Shown: piece by piece, positions 10,422 to 20,726 of the stretch | Layout: each line of letters starts with the position of its first letter | Numbering within the stretch: position 1 is the first letter of the stretch | Assembly (NCBI RefSeq): GCF_000151665.1 | Contig: NW_013171815.1 | Coordinates: 1,687,153-1,751,152, forward strand | Length of the DNA stretch: 64,000 bases | Direction: 5' to 3' | Origin: Blastocystis hominis | Lineage: Eukaryota > Sar > Bigyra > Opalinata > Blastocystidae | Notes under the pieces: generated by a model | The model's database searches: none | Told to the model about the DNA's origin: nothing | Seen by the model: only the letters and a program-made list of their open reading frames with translations | Made by a program: the position numbers and the translations under genes

Positions 10422-10604
10422 CTATTCAAACCGTTAGAGAAGTCGATTTAAACAACGCCTACCTTATCGTAATACCACTTGAGTAGCTTTTCTATTTGAA
10501 GCAAACCAATGAAAACGGCTAACCTCTCGTGAGCATGGCAAAAATCGGCACGATTTCCAGGGCTCACAAGAAATAAAAACATCCTATTCTCTCTTGATTT
10601 ATCA

Positions 10605-10612
10605 AACAAACA
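10605..10612 (-). terminator. TGTTTGTT element downstream of TRAPPC13
   Basis: A perfect minus-strand TGTTTGTT seven bases past the encoded TAG at 10619-10621. Confidence 0.55.
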
Positions 10613-10618
10613 GCTCAA

Positions 10619-11955
10619 CTATTGTACAAAAAGAGAGAGAGGTGAAAAGGCTACGGAATCCTTCGCAGAGTCTTCCCGACTCTTGATTTGTGGAGCCTCC
10701 AGTTGCTGCATGCCGGCAGCCAGAGCAACCGCTCTAATCGTCACAACCACACACAATTCGGCTACCGCAATTCGATCCGCGTCGTTTTTCCAGGCTGAAT
10801 CAACTTATTCTAGGGATCAGCATGCTATTCATGCTCTACAAAACAGCACTCGCCAACTATTTGTATCGAACCCTTCAAGTTTGACCAATCTAAACTCACC
10901 ACCTGAATCTACGTCTAACTTCGCTCTCGCTCACTCTACTTGGTTCGAAACGTTTGTCAGCACAGCACAAATGGATTTAGGCTCTAACAGGGTGAACTCT
11001 TTATCGACCTCGTAGTATCCTTGAACTTGGGCTCTGGAAATGCTCTGAGTTGCAAAGTCACATCGAAATCTACGGGAATCGTCACTTTAGTCGATGTGAG
11101 TCCGATCTCCTTATGACCCTTCGCAATGAAGTGGATCGCGAGAGAACCGAGAACCGCGCCTTTCTGAAGAATTTCCGGATCGACCTCGAGGATACAGAAA
11201 TGCATGTACTTCCCATCCCTATGGACGGAAACCGCTCTACATGCCACGGATTCCAAATCGCTACGAATCGAACGAAGTATGGATCTGCTTGACCCGACTG
11301 GATGCAACACCAAAAGCCACATTGGTGAGCAACATGTCCGTTGCGAGTCGATTCGTAATCGTGGAATTCACGACAAACCGATTGTGAGACAGCTGTGTGC
11401 GAGAGAAAGCAATGTCGAATGGCTTGAGAGACTGAAAACGATACTCCTCTGAAACGACGAAATCAGTCAGCGAATTGTTGTATGTGAGAGAGATGTGCAC
11501 GCTAGGAGAGAGAAAGAGGGAGGGAGTAAGAATACGTCTGTTCGCCAATCTCGCAGAGAAGTTTGACAAAGCGAAGCGAAATACTTGTCGATGGAGCAAT
11601 CGAGAGATACTTGGAAGACGTTCCGACTTCATCGAGAGGGCATCTTCCTGTTTCTGAACTGATAGAAGCCTCGATTTTTAGGATTCGGATAGTCGAATTG
11701 CTTGCATTGGAAATCTCGACGTAAAACTCCACTTTCTCTCCGATATAAGACGGTAATCTAGCTTGCAGCCCATCCTGGCAGATACGAGGAGCTATAGTAG
11801 TCTGAATAGCTGCGACACGTTTGTGCACTGAGAGTGGACAGATCCTTCGATATTTGATTAATATCTACATCGATCGGCGGAATTCTCTTTACTATCGATA
11901 ACATGTACAATTTGCTTCTACTAGATATACAGACAGGCGCAGCGTATCGACTCAT
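10619..11955 (-). CDS. TRAPPC13: TRAPP complex subunit 13 (TRAPPC13-like)
   Basis: TRAPPC13 is a beta-sandwich subunit of TRAPPIII, a Rab GEF in ER-Golgi and autophagy traffic. The N-terminal half has YIGEKVEFYVEISNASN and ILKIEASISSETGR, matching the family's GETF...NDS and ILVKAD...SSQR blocks. The middle has CEIGEQTYSY, then YRFQSLKPFDI with VNSTITNRLATDML. A second sandwich follows (GYYEVDKEFTLLEPKSICAV). The C-terminus is FNKLIQPGKTTRIELR and a short tail. At least nine short introns are needed and several splice sites are inferred only from frame. The first exon is unsettled: ATG 11955 is the best in-frame choice but the family's usual start motif was not found. It is divergent from the LRR gene at 12108 with about 150 bp between. 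Confidence 0.72.
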
Positions 11956-12107
11956 CAACAGATTCTAGATTAAACGCGACCACTAGAAACGATTTACAAA
12001 AGAGGATAAGCAAAAAAAGGCGATCTTTTTGCACTTCCAAACATTTGTCGATTCCAAAACCCTTCCAGAAAAGGAACATTGACCCAATATTAATAGTGTA
12101 ATAGCTA

Positions 12108-13947
12108 ATGAGCAAAGCATTTTACGTGTTTATATATTGTGCTTTATTCTCTGTCGTGTTTGCTGACTCTGCTCTGAATCCTGATTTTTCTGATACAAAT
12201 TCTCCTTTCAGTCAGGAAGTGGAAGGTGAGATGGTGATAGATCGTGATCATATTACTTGTAAGCGTAGCCTACTGGATTAACCGTACAGGGGATCTGCGG
12301 GAAGCTCCAATTGATCAATTCATTTCTATCTATGGTCCTAAATTGAATGAAGCTACTAGCGTTGAGTTTCTTGGTTCGTCTTGAATTGGCGCGGTAAAAT
12401 GTAGGGTTGACCAACAAAATGGCTGAAACCCTGGCCAAGGGAGTTTCAGAAACGCTCCGTTCAGGATCCTGTAGCATTAGTTCCTTAACCTTCAAGGGGA
12501 TTCGTGATGAGGAATGTCCTAGTATGCAGCGAGAGGAAAGAAAGCGCCCCTGCAAAATGAGCCGCGAAACCATTTTGCGCCAGCTCGTCAACACGTTCAT
12601 AACCTGTCCTTTACAGTCGTTTTCGATCGAGGCCAACCACTTTTCGGCCTCTGCCGTCATCGAGCTGACCCAGAACATCACCAAGGGTCTGTTCCCCCAG
12701 CTGTCCCATCTGGACATCGATGGTTTCCCTTTCTCCGCCCACTCACCGCTAGACAACAACTACAACTACGAAAACGTGGCCATGCCCCGTCTGATGCGGA
12801 TCATCTCGGAGCTCCCGCGGGACATCGAGGTCCGCTCGTTCTACGTGGAGACGCTGAGTGAGTCGCCGCGTTCCCCTGCGATCTAGACGTGATCAAGCAC
12901 AACCATGGCGAGGACACGCCGTTCCGCTACAACTTCGAGACTCGCTACCCCTCCGACTGCAAGTTCTACTGTATGCCAGATTGGCTGCGGATTCCTCGTA
13001 GCGGAGCCCATCAAGAACGAGGAGTTTGAGCTGCTCATCAAGTACCAGCCCTGTCTCTACGCCGAGTCGTTTCTGGCGCACGGAACGGGCCGCGGTCTCG
13101 CCTGGGTGAACTACATGACCACGCTGCTGTCGCAGAGCCGCTTCGACCGCCTGAAGACGATGGAGATTTTCGGTAGGACTGGTGCGCGGCTGGCAAGCAG
13201 GCAACGATCTGTTCAAGGGCGACATGGACACGTTCCTCAGTCTCTTCACGGCGGAGCATCTCCCGGTCCTGCAGTCTCTGGATATGAGCTGTTTCTCTCC
13301 CGTCCGCTCGCTCACGCCTAGCCAACGGCCTCCAATCGCTTCGATTCACCGCCGCCTCGGTGCCTTCGCTCGAGATGCTGATGCTGGACAGTAGTTCTCT
13401 CTCCCCTTTCTCTCCTCGCAGGCAACGACCTCAGCAGTCTCGTCATGGAGCCGGGCTCTTTCCCGCGGTTGCACACGTTGAAGCTGGGATGTAGGGATGG
13501 GAGCGGCCTGCGATCCAGACAACAAACTCACCACCTTCGAAGTCAGCGAGAACAGCCTGCCGCAGCTCCGCAAGCTCTATCTGGAGAGTGCGTCGTCGCG
13601 GGCTTGGCTGACGGATAGACAATCTGCTGAACGCGGATGTCGCGAAGCACATCATCGAAGCGCCCTTCGCCAAATCGCTCACCTTCCTCTCGCTCTTCAG
13701 TAGGCCGCGCCACGGCTGCTTGTGACTAGACAATCCGGGGATTGGCGAAAAGGCGGACGAGTTCGTCGCGGCGTTCGTGAAGGGAATCGAAGAGCATCGC
13801 TTCGAGCGGCTTCAGATGCTTTATCTGGGACGTAGCGATGAGAGACCGGGCTGACGCGTAGAGTGCGGACTGAAGGAACAATGCAAGGTGATCGAACAGG
13901 CGGCCAAGGCACACATCCCTACCATTCGACATGTGAATTGCTTCTAA
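12108..13947 (+). CDS. Secreted leucine-rich-repeat protein, one intron per repeat
   Basis: The start gives a signal peptide (MSKAFYVFIYCALFSVVFA). The rest is about 470 residues of ribonuclease-inhibitor-like LRRs, visible as units such as LRKLYLE/DNLLNAD and FAKSLTFLSLF/DNPGIGE. Twelve or so introns of 28-31 nt occur. In the second half nearly every repeat is split by a phase-1 intron just after the LxLxx strand and before (D/G)N, so exons equal repeats. This exon-repeat register suggests growth by exon duplication. No membrane anchor or GPI signal is obvious at the C-terminus (HVNCF). Function unknown; extracellular or lumenal binding is likely. TGTTTGTT at 13971-13978 follows the stop and lies two bases before the tubulin cofactor E ATG. 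Confidence 0.75.
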
Positions 13948-13970
13948 TGGGACTTCATGGTGATATGAAT

Positions 13971-13978
13971 TGTTTGTT
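13971..13978 (+). terminator. TGTTTGTT between the LRR gene and TBCE
   Basis: A perfect plus-strand copy, 24 bp past the LRR stop and ending two bases before the ATG of TBCE at 13981. The 3' element of one gene is thus the immediate 5' flank of the next. Confidence 0.6.
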
Positions 13979-13980
13979 GC

Positions 13981-15790
13981 ATGAATGAATTTACGGTTGG
14001 AGACTCGGTAGTAGATTCGAACGGGTTTTTCGGTATTGTCGAGAGTTATTACGTCAGCTTTAGGGAGAGTGGAGTATGTCGGTCCGATTTGTCTTTCAAA
14101 ACCATCAGTTGTGTGGCTCGGGATTTGCTGGGAAGACGAAACAAGAGGGAAGAATAATGGGTCACTTACCGACAAAAACGGGATCCACGTCTATTTTTCT
14201 TGCTCACCAACGCAAGGGTCGTTTGTACAGCCCGGTAAAGTGAAAAGGTGCACCAGTCTGTCTGAAAGGTTTCTAGAAAAGTGAGAGCGGACAATCATAG
14301 TCATAGAATAGATACAAGAAGGATGGAAAAGACGATTACAATGCGGTGGAACGTATTCAGCTAATAGACAATGGATCTTCGGGCAAGATAATCGAGTTAG
14401 TGGGAATGGACCAAATTGCGGAATACCAGTTGCATTCGGACATAGAAGACGTTGAACTATGTGATAGCGCTATTATTTCCTTGGGTGAGTCTCTTCCCCT
14501 GTTTTCTTCTGTCAAGCGACTCAATTTGAGTGGAAATCACATTCATAGCTTCGATACAGTCATTGAGATTCTTTCGTGCTTTTCATCCCTCCAAATTCTT
14601 TTGTTGAATGCTAATCCACTGAAACCCTCCTACCTTCCCTCTTTTACATCAAATCTGACAGTACCACTTGCTGCGGTTCCTAATATTATGTGTATAGACG
14701 CTTGCAGTGTCCCATACGTCCTTACATCTGAACGATCTAATTCCTTTGCTTTCTTGTCTCCCTAATCTTCAGTTCCTCTCTCTTTCTGGCAATTCTTTTG
14801 GAGATATTCCAATCCAGCCATTTTCACACTCTTCTCTTCAAACTCTGGATCTGTCCTCAAACCAAATCAGTTCTTGGAGTCAGATTGCCAACCTTGCATC
14901 TTTAGAATCTCTCCAAACCCTTTTTTTGAGTTCAAACCTGTTGGGAGACTCGACTCCATCATGCATGTTTCCCTCGATTCGTTCTCTCCATATCTCCTCC
15001 ATCGGTCTTTCTTCACTCGAGCAGTTGCTGAAAATCACAAAATTCTTCCCCCATCTCCGAGAATTGGAGATGCGTGGCAATGAGTGGTACGACAAGGGAG
15101 CAAGCTCGCGCGAAGTACAAACGCTTGATCCCGCATCTCTGATGCATAGGCCGTGATTTCGGAGATGCCGACGTTGGTGAAGCTGAACTACAGCACGATT
15201 TCTGAAGGCGAGCGAACCGACGCGGAGTTGTTTTACCTCTCCAAGCGTTTTTCTGTAGAAATAGCGACGAGAAGGTGAGTTGTGTAGGAGTTGCTGAGTT
15301 GCAAACATCTCTCTGTGGAGGCATGGGCAGCGCTCCCTCATCGAGAAAGACAGTCCATGCTCGACGGCGATCCCACATTAGCGGTTTGGCATTGTGTCGG
15401 CGAATGAGATGTAGCGTTTACTGGCAAACTATGGCGTTCCACGCGTTGCTTCCCTTTCTTCCTCCTCCTCCTTGTCCTTGTCCTTTTTGTCCTCCTCTTC
15501 GAAGAGTACGAAAGAAGAGACGATCCAGAACTCGATGATTTGCGTGCGTCTTCGGCCAGAACATGGAGAGGAGAAGGAGTTGAAGGTTCCGCAAACGCTG
15601 AGTGTGAAGCAGTTTTGCTTGTTTGCGTGCCGACTTGTTAAGAAACGGCCTCAGTTCGTGGTTCTAAAACTGCACTCTTCTTGCGCTGATGAGGTTCTGC
15701 AGGATGGATTAAAAACACTTCGCGAGTGTGGCGTGGAAGATGGAGCCGTCGTAGAGATCGTGGATTCGGAAACAGTGGTCCTACTCAACT
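13981..15790 (+). CDS. TBCE: Tubulin-specific chaperone E (tubulin cofactor E)
   Basis: Cofactor E helps fold alpha-tubulin and dissociate alpha/beta dimers. All three family modules are present. A CAP-Gly domain is seen as GRVEYVG, LGICWEDETRGKNNGSL and YFSCSPTQGSFV. LRRs follow (VKRLNLSGNHIHSF, LQFLSLSGNSFGDIP, LQTLDLSSNQISSW, then the cap TISEGERTDAELFYL). A C-terminal ubiquitin-like domain starts ICVRLRPEHGEEKELKV. About 517 residues, normal. Eight or so introns of 30-37 nt; the one near 14660-14695 has two possible donor sites. CTC AAC T is followed by GTGA and TGTTTGTT (15795-15802), so polyadenylation after 15790 would make TAA; an encoded TGA lies at 15802-15804. The gene converges on the Hsp70-like gene with only 14 bp between encoded stops. 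Confidence 0.93.
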
Positions 15791-15794
15791 GTGA

Positions 15795-15812
15795 TGTTTG
15801 TTGATACAAACA
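15795..15812. terminator. Shared palindromic 3'-end element, TBCE / Hsp70-like
   Basis: TGTTTGT-TGAT-ACAAACA serves the plus-strand TBCE gene (TGTTTGTT) and, read on the minus strand, gives TGTTTGTA just past the TAG of the converging Hsp70-like gene. Confidence 0.6.
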
Positions 15813-15818
15813 GATAAT

Positions 15819-17777
15819 CTAGATGATGCTGTTTTTTAAGTTTTTCAGCCTGACAATAAGTGTATGCAAAGACTGATTATATTTGTCATGATCTCGTTTA
15901 ATAAAGGCCAGTTCAGATAATACTCCAATATATTGATTCAGATTACTAAGAATCTTCGTTTCAATCTCTTTGATCAAGGCCGAATACTGTTCTTCAGAAT
16001 ACTGCTCTGTATCTCCATTTTCAGGGACTTGCTCACTGCTATTCGAATCTACTGAAGGACCTTTATTACTATTATCATTATTATTACTATTATCATTATT
16101 ATTATTATTGATCATAGGGTTCAAAGGGGTGGATTGAGTATAATCTTGTTTTGTATGATCAAGCGATATCATATCGTAATAATTCTGAATTCCATCCTTT
16201 AGATCTTCCAGAACAACTGTAAAGACAGAATTAAAGCTCATCCAAACTTTAATAAGAAACTGCGGTTCGGATAACAAGCGTTCGCCAGATTCAAAAACAT
16301 ACTTTAATGATCCCAAATACTTATTATTTACGAACAGGGGATTCGATCCTTCACAGAAAAAGAGTTGGATTTCCTTTTGGTGGTCAGAACTGATGGTAAT
16401 CATGAAATCGCGCACCTCTTCGAACTTTGTATTTTTTTCCAGTAAACGGAAACATTTTCCATTGGGTGACATTAGGGAAATCGTCTCACTGATAGCATCT
16501 CTTACTACGTTATTCAGAAGAACAATTGGTATTGTATCATTCTTAATGTGCAGTTGTCTAACTGGTCTTCCACGGGTAATCTCTAAGGGGGTTCGCTGTC
16601 TCAATAGCTGGTCCAGCATCTGGCATGCGAAGTGAAAATTCCCTTTTACCACTGCATTGCGAGGGTCTGTATTAAGAGAGAACTGGTCTGGGAATAAATC
16701 TCTGATCTTCTGTTGGAGTAACGGAATCACAGAAGAGCCACCAACCAAAACCACGCGAGTAAATCTCTTCGACAGCCTATCTAATGATTCAGAACTCTTT
16801 TCACCTTCGTTTACTGCCCTTTCCACAAATTTTATGAATTTAGAGACAAATGGTTTTATGATTGTTTCGAATTCTTCACGAGAGATTGTCAGGTAATATT
16901 GGTCTTCATCATCATCATCCTCATTCTCGAAGAATACAGACAAATAAAGAGTGATACTCTTGATCCGTGAGAGCTTTTCTTTGATATCTATGCATTCTTT
17001 CATTATTTTCCGTTCAATATCAGGCGTGATAGATTTATAGAGATTGGGAAATTTCTTCTCAATTTGCTCCTTCACCCATTTATATACCAAGAGATCAATG
17101 TTCACTCCACCCATTTCATTATCTCCGCATTTATAAGTCACAAATGCATTCTCAGCTTCGCACTTCACAATACTCAGGTCACAGGTACCTCCTCCTATGT
17201 CAATCACAAGGACCTTTCCACTTCTTATATTGTTTTCAGTTATATAGGTATTTACTGCTGCTACTGGCTCCGATATCTTGATTGTGTTTGAAAATCCACA
17301 CTCCTTCATCATTGTATCAATATTGGATATCAACGTTTGACTATAATCTGCTGGATAGGAATATGCAACAGTAGTAAACTTCCTTCCACTCTGATATTCT
17401 GCCATTTCCTTGACTCTCGATATAAACCTCCTACATATCTCCAGTGGTTGAATCCCATTCAAATAAACCGTCCCATCGCGAAATTCCTTGTGTATACCTT
17501 GATTCAAATCATTCAATGTTTCCAGCTGGCTTTGACTGTTAATGCTTAAATATAACTTTGGGCTTCTCAGAATAAAATTGCCTTTCTTTTTTAGGCCTTC
17601 CTCGGTTTTACACAAGTGTCCAATCGTATATGTATCATTGAGTGATAGCATTGAAGAGATATATGGAAAACCGTTACTGTCTACCACGTTTTGTAATTCA
17701 TGGTCTTTTTGATATATTGCAGTGGTGTTGCTGCTCCCAAAGTCAATAGCCATTACATTTTCTGCATGAGCTGACAT
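15819..17777 (-). CDS. Divergent Hsp70-superfamily protein, intronless
   Basis: 652 residues in one exon. The Hsp70/actin ATPase fold is clear: phosphate-1 MAIDFGSSNTTAIY, connect region KISEPVAAVNTY, phosphate-2 VIDIGGGTCDLSIV and the adenosine motif VVLVGGSSVIPLLQQKI. A substrate-binding-like half follows but is poorly conserved, with an Asn/Asp-rich tract (about residues 556-578) and no EEVD. It is clearly distant from the canonical cytosolic Hsp70 at 38509. It may be an Hsp110/Hsp12-like regulator or an organism-specific chaperone. Lack of introns and lower GC set it apart from flanking genes. Confidence 0.8.
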   Translation of the reverse strand: MSAHAENVMAIDFGSSNTTAIYQKDHELQNVVDSNGFPYISSMLSLNDTYTIGHLCKTEEGLKKKGNFILRSPKLYLSINSQSQLETLNDLNQGIHKEFRDGTVYLNGIQPLEICRRFISRVKEMAEYQSGRKFTTVAYSYPADYSQTLISNIDTMMKECGFSNTIKISEPVAAVNTYITENNIRSGKVLVIDIGGGTCDLSIVKCEAENAFVTYKCGDNEMGGVNIDLLVYKWVKEQIEKKFPNLYKSITPDIERKIMKECIDIKEKLSRIKSITLYLSVFFENEDDDDEDQYYLTISREEFETIIKPFVSKFIKFVERAVNEGEKSSESLDRLSKRFTRVVLVGGSSVIPLLQQKIRDLFPDQFSLNTDPRNAVVKGNFHFACQMLDQLLRQRTPLEITRGRPVRQLHIKNDTIPIVLLNNVVRDAISETISLMSPNGKCFRLLEKNTKFEEVRDFMITISSDHQKEIQLFFCEGSNPLFVNNKYLGSLKYVFESGERLLSEPQFLIKVWMSFNSVFTVVLEDLKDGIQNYYDMISLDHTKQDYTQSTPLNPMINNNNNDNSNNNDNSNKGPSVDSNSSEQVPENGDTEQYSEEQYSALIKEIETKILSNLNQYIGVLSELAFIKRDHDKYNQSLHTLIVRLKNLKNSII

Positions 17778-18113
17778 AATAAACTATAGAATTAAAAGAA
17801 CTTAATAAACTGGGTTTTCTCTGTTATTTTTTTATACCTCCCTTAGTCTTGTTTTTTTATTTTTATAGATAGATAGATACACTATTTATGGTATAGCCGT
17901 ACTATTAACAAAAAACACTACAATGAAACATGTTGCCTAATATTGTCTAGCAAGTACTTTATTGCTAATCTTCATCATCTATGCATGTACATAGTGTTTG
18001 AATAAAACATAAAGTATTTCAAAACAAAGTAAATCAAAAAATAATTTTCATTGGAGTAAATAAAGTCTGATGCACTTCAAAGTACTTTTCAAGATACACA
18101 ATACATAGCTCGA
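17778..18113. other. AT-rich intergenic stretch
   Basis: 336 bp between the start of the Hsp70-like gene and the end of the FIBP-like gene. It contains a short GATA run near 17868 and otherwise only AT-rich sequence. No ORF or RNA gene was seen. Confidence 0.5.
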
Positions 18114-19398
18114 TCACACTGTCAATCGCAAAAGAATATGTTGGCTATTCTTCATTCCACCACGATTCGATACTGCCAAGCTCTTCATGTATTCTCCGCA
18201 CTGTATCAAGCTATCTTTGACCGCCACTACTTCTCACCAGTCACTCTTCAATTTTACGTATTGAGAAATTCTGGTTCTGGTATAATTGTCCCAGTTTGGT
18301 CGATATTGCCTCGCAGAGCTGCCGAATCCGTAATTTCTCCATTTCACGCCTCCTCCGATCCATACCTTCTCCGAAAAAGAACTAAGAACACTGCAGATTC
18401 GCTTCGCGATGAAGTCCGCAGTGATCGAATCCCCAGGCTTGATTTGCCAGTTCTATGTCTCACACAATCCCATCAGCGCGACTCGCTTTTCGTTCCCAGA
18501 TTTGCGGATTATTTCGCAGATACTGCTGCAAGTGCTCTCAAAATGGGCCGAGAGGGTCAGGGAGAGCGGATAGACCATCACTACATCCCAGCGAAGCATT
18601 GCTGTTACCGCTCGAAGAATCGGTTCTCCAGGCGTACGGGAACTCCGTCAGCTCCTCGGTGCCCACCGTCCAGTGTGTGAGAATAAACCACACGACGTCC
18701 TAGGTCATCAGCGATGGAGAGGAGAGGAGAGGCTTACGGACACGACGTTCCAGTCCATGCAGGGCTTGTTTTTGATCGACTCGCCTTCTTTGTTGTCGAA
18801 CAGAAGGGTTAACAGGCAGAGATAGGACTTCGAAAGGGATTCAGAGATGTGAAATCGCTTGTGGATCTTGTAGACAAGAGGATAGTGCCCGTCTGAAGAG
18901 TCAATAAGCTCGATCATCACCTTTAGACCTTCCATTAAGTCACGAACTCGCTTGCTTGGAACTCGGTTGGAATTGATTATTGACCTCTTCCGCTCTTTGA
19001 TTCCTAGATTTAGGATTTCGCGGACAATTGAGTCATCGAGCCGAAAGTACTCCTACTTTGGAAGTGTTTGCATAGATGTACTTCGCACATGACTCTTCTT
19101 TCCTCTACATTAAAATCTACAATTCCACAAGAATCCGCAATAAGCGACTCCTTAAAATAATCGAAGAGACGGTACTACTAATCACACAGTCTTGCAATAG
19201 TACAGAGTCTTGCACATCCTTTCGGATTAACTCATCCTCATCTTCAATAGGAGTTACATACGGGCTCGTTTCCTTTTTTATTGTGTTCACTGCCTCCTCG
19301 ATAGGGCACCCCTTGATCCAAAACTTGAAAATATCGCTTCGAAAGTCAACCGGGTCTCCTATGAAGACTTCCGAGATTTCGGTATAGTAATTCGCCAT
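18114..19398 (-). CDS. FIBP: FIBP-like protein (acidic FGF intracellular-binding protein family)
   Basis: The opening EVFIGDPVDFRSDIFKFWIK with PIEEAVNTI matches the family's FVGN...DEDVYRLWL...DAV start. The next exons give EYFRLDDSIVREILNL, VRDLMEGLKVM and FHISESLSKSYLCLL, in the same order as FIBP (ERYYAFD..FVREVL, FDNFKRV, LLSDRLARDYAAI). A later exon reads DVVWFILTHWTVGTEEL, matching the family's ELMIQNWT block. The role in protists is unknown; animal FIBP associates with endosomal or signalling complexes. Seven or more introns are used, including two of 35 and 39 nt that I am less sure of. C-terminal exons (18114-18450) match the family only weakly. Confidence 0.62.
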
Positions 19399-19477
19399 CT
19401 CGGTAACCCAAATTTATTTAACAAAACAAAAAAGAAACAATCAAAAAAATTAATTGGAATAACCAAGTACATCTACA

Positions 19478-20629
19478 TTATAACTCGCTCCTATTCATAC
19501 GTCCTGTTCCTTTCCATCTGGATTCTTTTGTAGTTTGCGTGGACTGTCCAGATTGCATAGATTGCATAGGTAGCTGTGATCTCATATCGTACACTCCATC
19601 CGATCCAGTAACATCTCTACAATCGCACACCTCCTCATCCATTACCCGATCGACATCACACGAGGTCGCTCCTGCCGCCCTGGACGCTCCTGTCGCTCCT
19701 GTCGATTCTGCCAATCCAGCGCAGCTCTTTGTTCGGCCATCATCGCGTTTTCCTTCTCCATCAGCCACTTAAAGATGGGGTAAGGGATGAAGAACTTGAT
19801 AACACGCTTGTGGGGAGTGTAGAGAGGCTTGATGAAATAAACTAGAGACAAGAGAGGGAGCAGGAGCTACGCAGACCCATTACGATAAGTGGAACGATGA
19901 CGCCGGAGAGGATCATGAACACGAGAATGAGAATGAGAAAGGTGGTGCGATATTGACGCTCTTCTGGTCGAATATTCGCGCTAGGAAGTAACGAAAGGGA
20001 GAGAGACATCACTCGGAGCAATTGAACACTTCGAGCATTAGGAATACACCCCATATGTCGCTAAATCCGGACATATTGAATAGATACCCATATTCTGGCT
20101 TGAAGCGAAGAAAGATACCAAAAATGAGAGTATAGAACACAGAGTTTAAAAAATTCACCAAAAAGGTCCGGTAATACAGGAGAATAGGACCTACGCTGTA
20201 TCCACACACTATCGACTACCATCCTTATTCTCTACTCGTGAAGCGCATATTGTAAACATGAGAATTGAAAAAATGAACGAAAACGGTCCTTCTATTACAA
20301 AAAGGGAGGTAAAGATTCGATATGCTACATCGAAGAAATCCTTTTATCCAACCTTCATAATATTTAACAGTGATAAAATATGGAATAACGGCTAAACTGT
20401 AGTACAGCTGGGAATACAGCAAAGACACCTAGGTAATGAAGCATGGAGAGTTCAATACGAATTGGCATCCTCCCAACGAATATACCATATAGCGGGTTGG
20501 AGAGTGAACGGACGCCCACCAATGCTTGATGCTGTCAATAATGTCAAGAACCAATTATCACGTTGATGAAATCTGGTTACATAGACCCCCTGATCGTTCA
20601 GATCCCTGATTGCTTGATCCCTGACTCAT
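19478..20629 (-). CDS. Multi-pass membrane protein, derlin-like
   Basis: Derlins are rhomboid-fold ER proteins of ERAD. A soluble N-terminus (MSQGSSNQGSERSG) leads to SPTRYMVYSLGGCQFVSLLY. The block AYRIFTSLFVIEGPFSFIFS followed by ILMFTICASRVE parallels the derlin WR-TNFLFFG-FSF-RYC-LE pattern. More membrane spans follow (VNFLNSVFYTLIFGIF, GFSDIWGVFLML, TTFLILILVFMILSGVIVPL). The C-terminal cytosolic tail is rich in Arg/Glu/Gln repeats (RQERQERPGRQERP). Six introns, 28-31 nt except one of about 50 nt near 20010. Family call rests on one strong block; another polytopic ER protein is possible. Confidence 0.5.
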
Positions 20630-20726
20630 ATTTACAAAGAAAACTATGATTTGCTAAAACACCTGTTCGTATCAATATTAGTTTTTTTAATTACACGCCA
20701 TTTACGTTTTAAATACGTGTAAGGTA

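Noticed and set aside
18138-18680. 180-codon plus-strand frame
   Set aside because: Opposite the FIBP-like exons; His/Arg/Ser-rich with no family resemblance, while the minus-strand exons follow FIBP.
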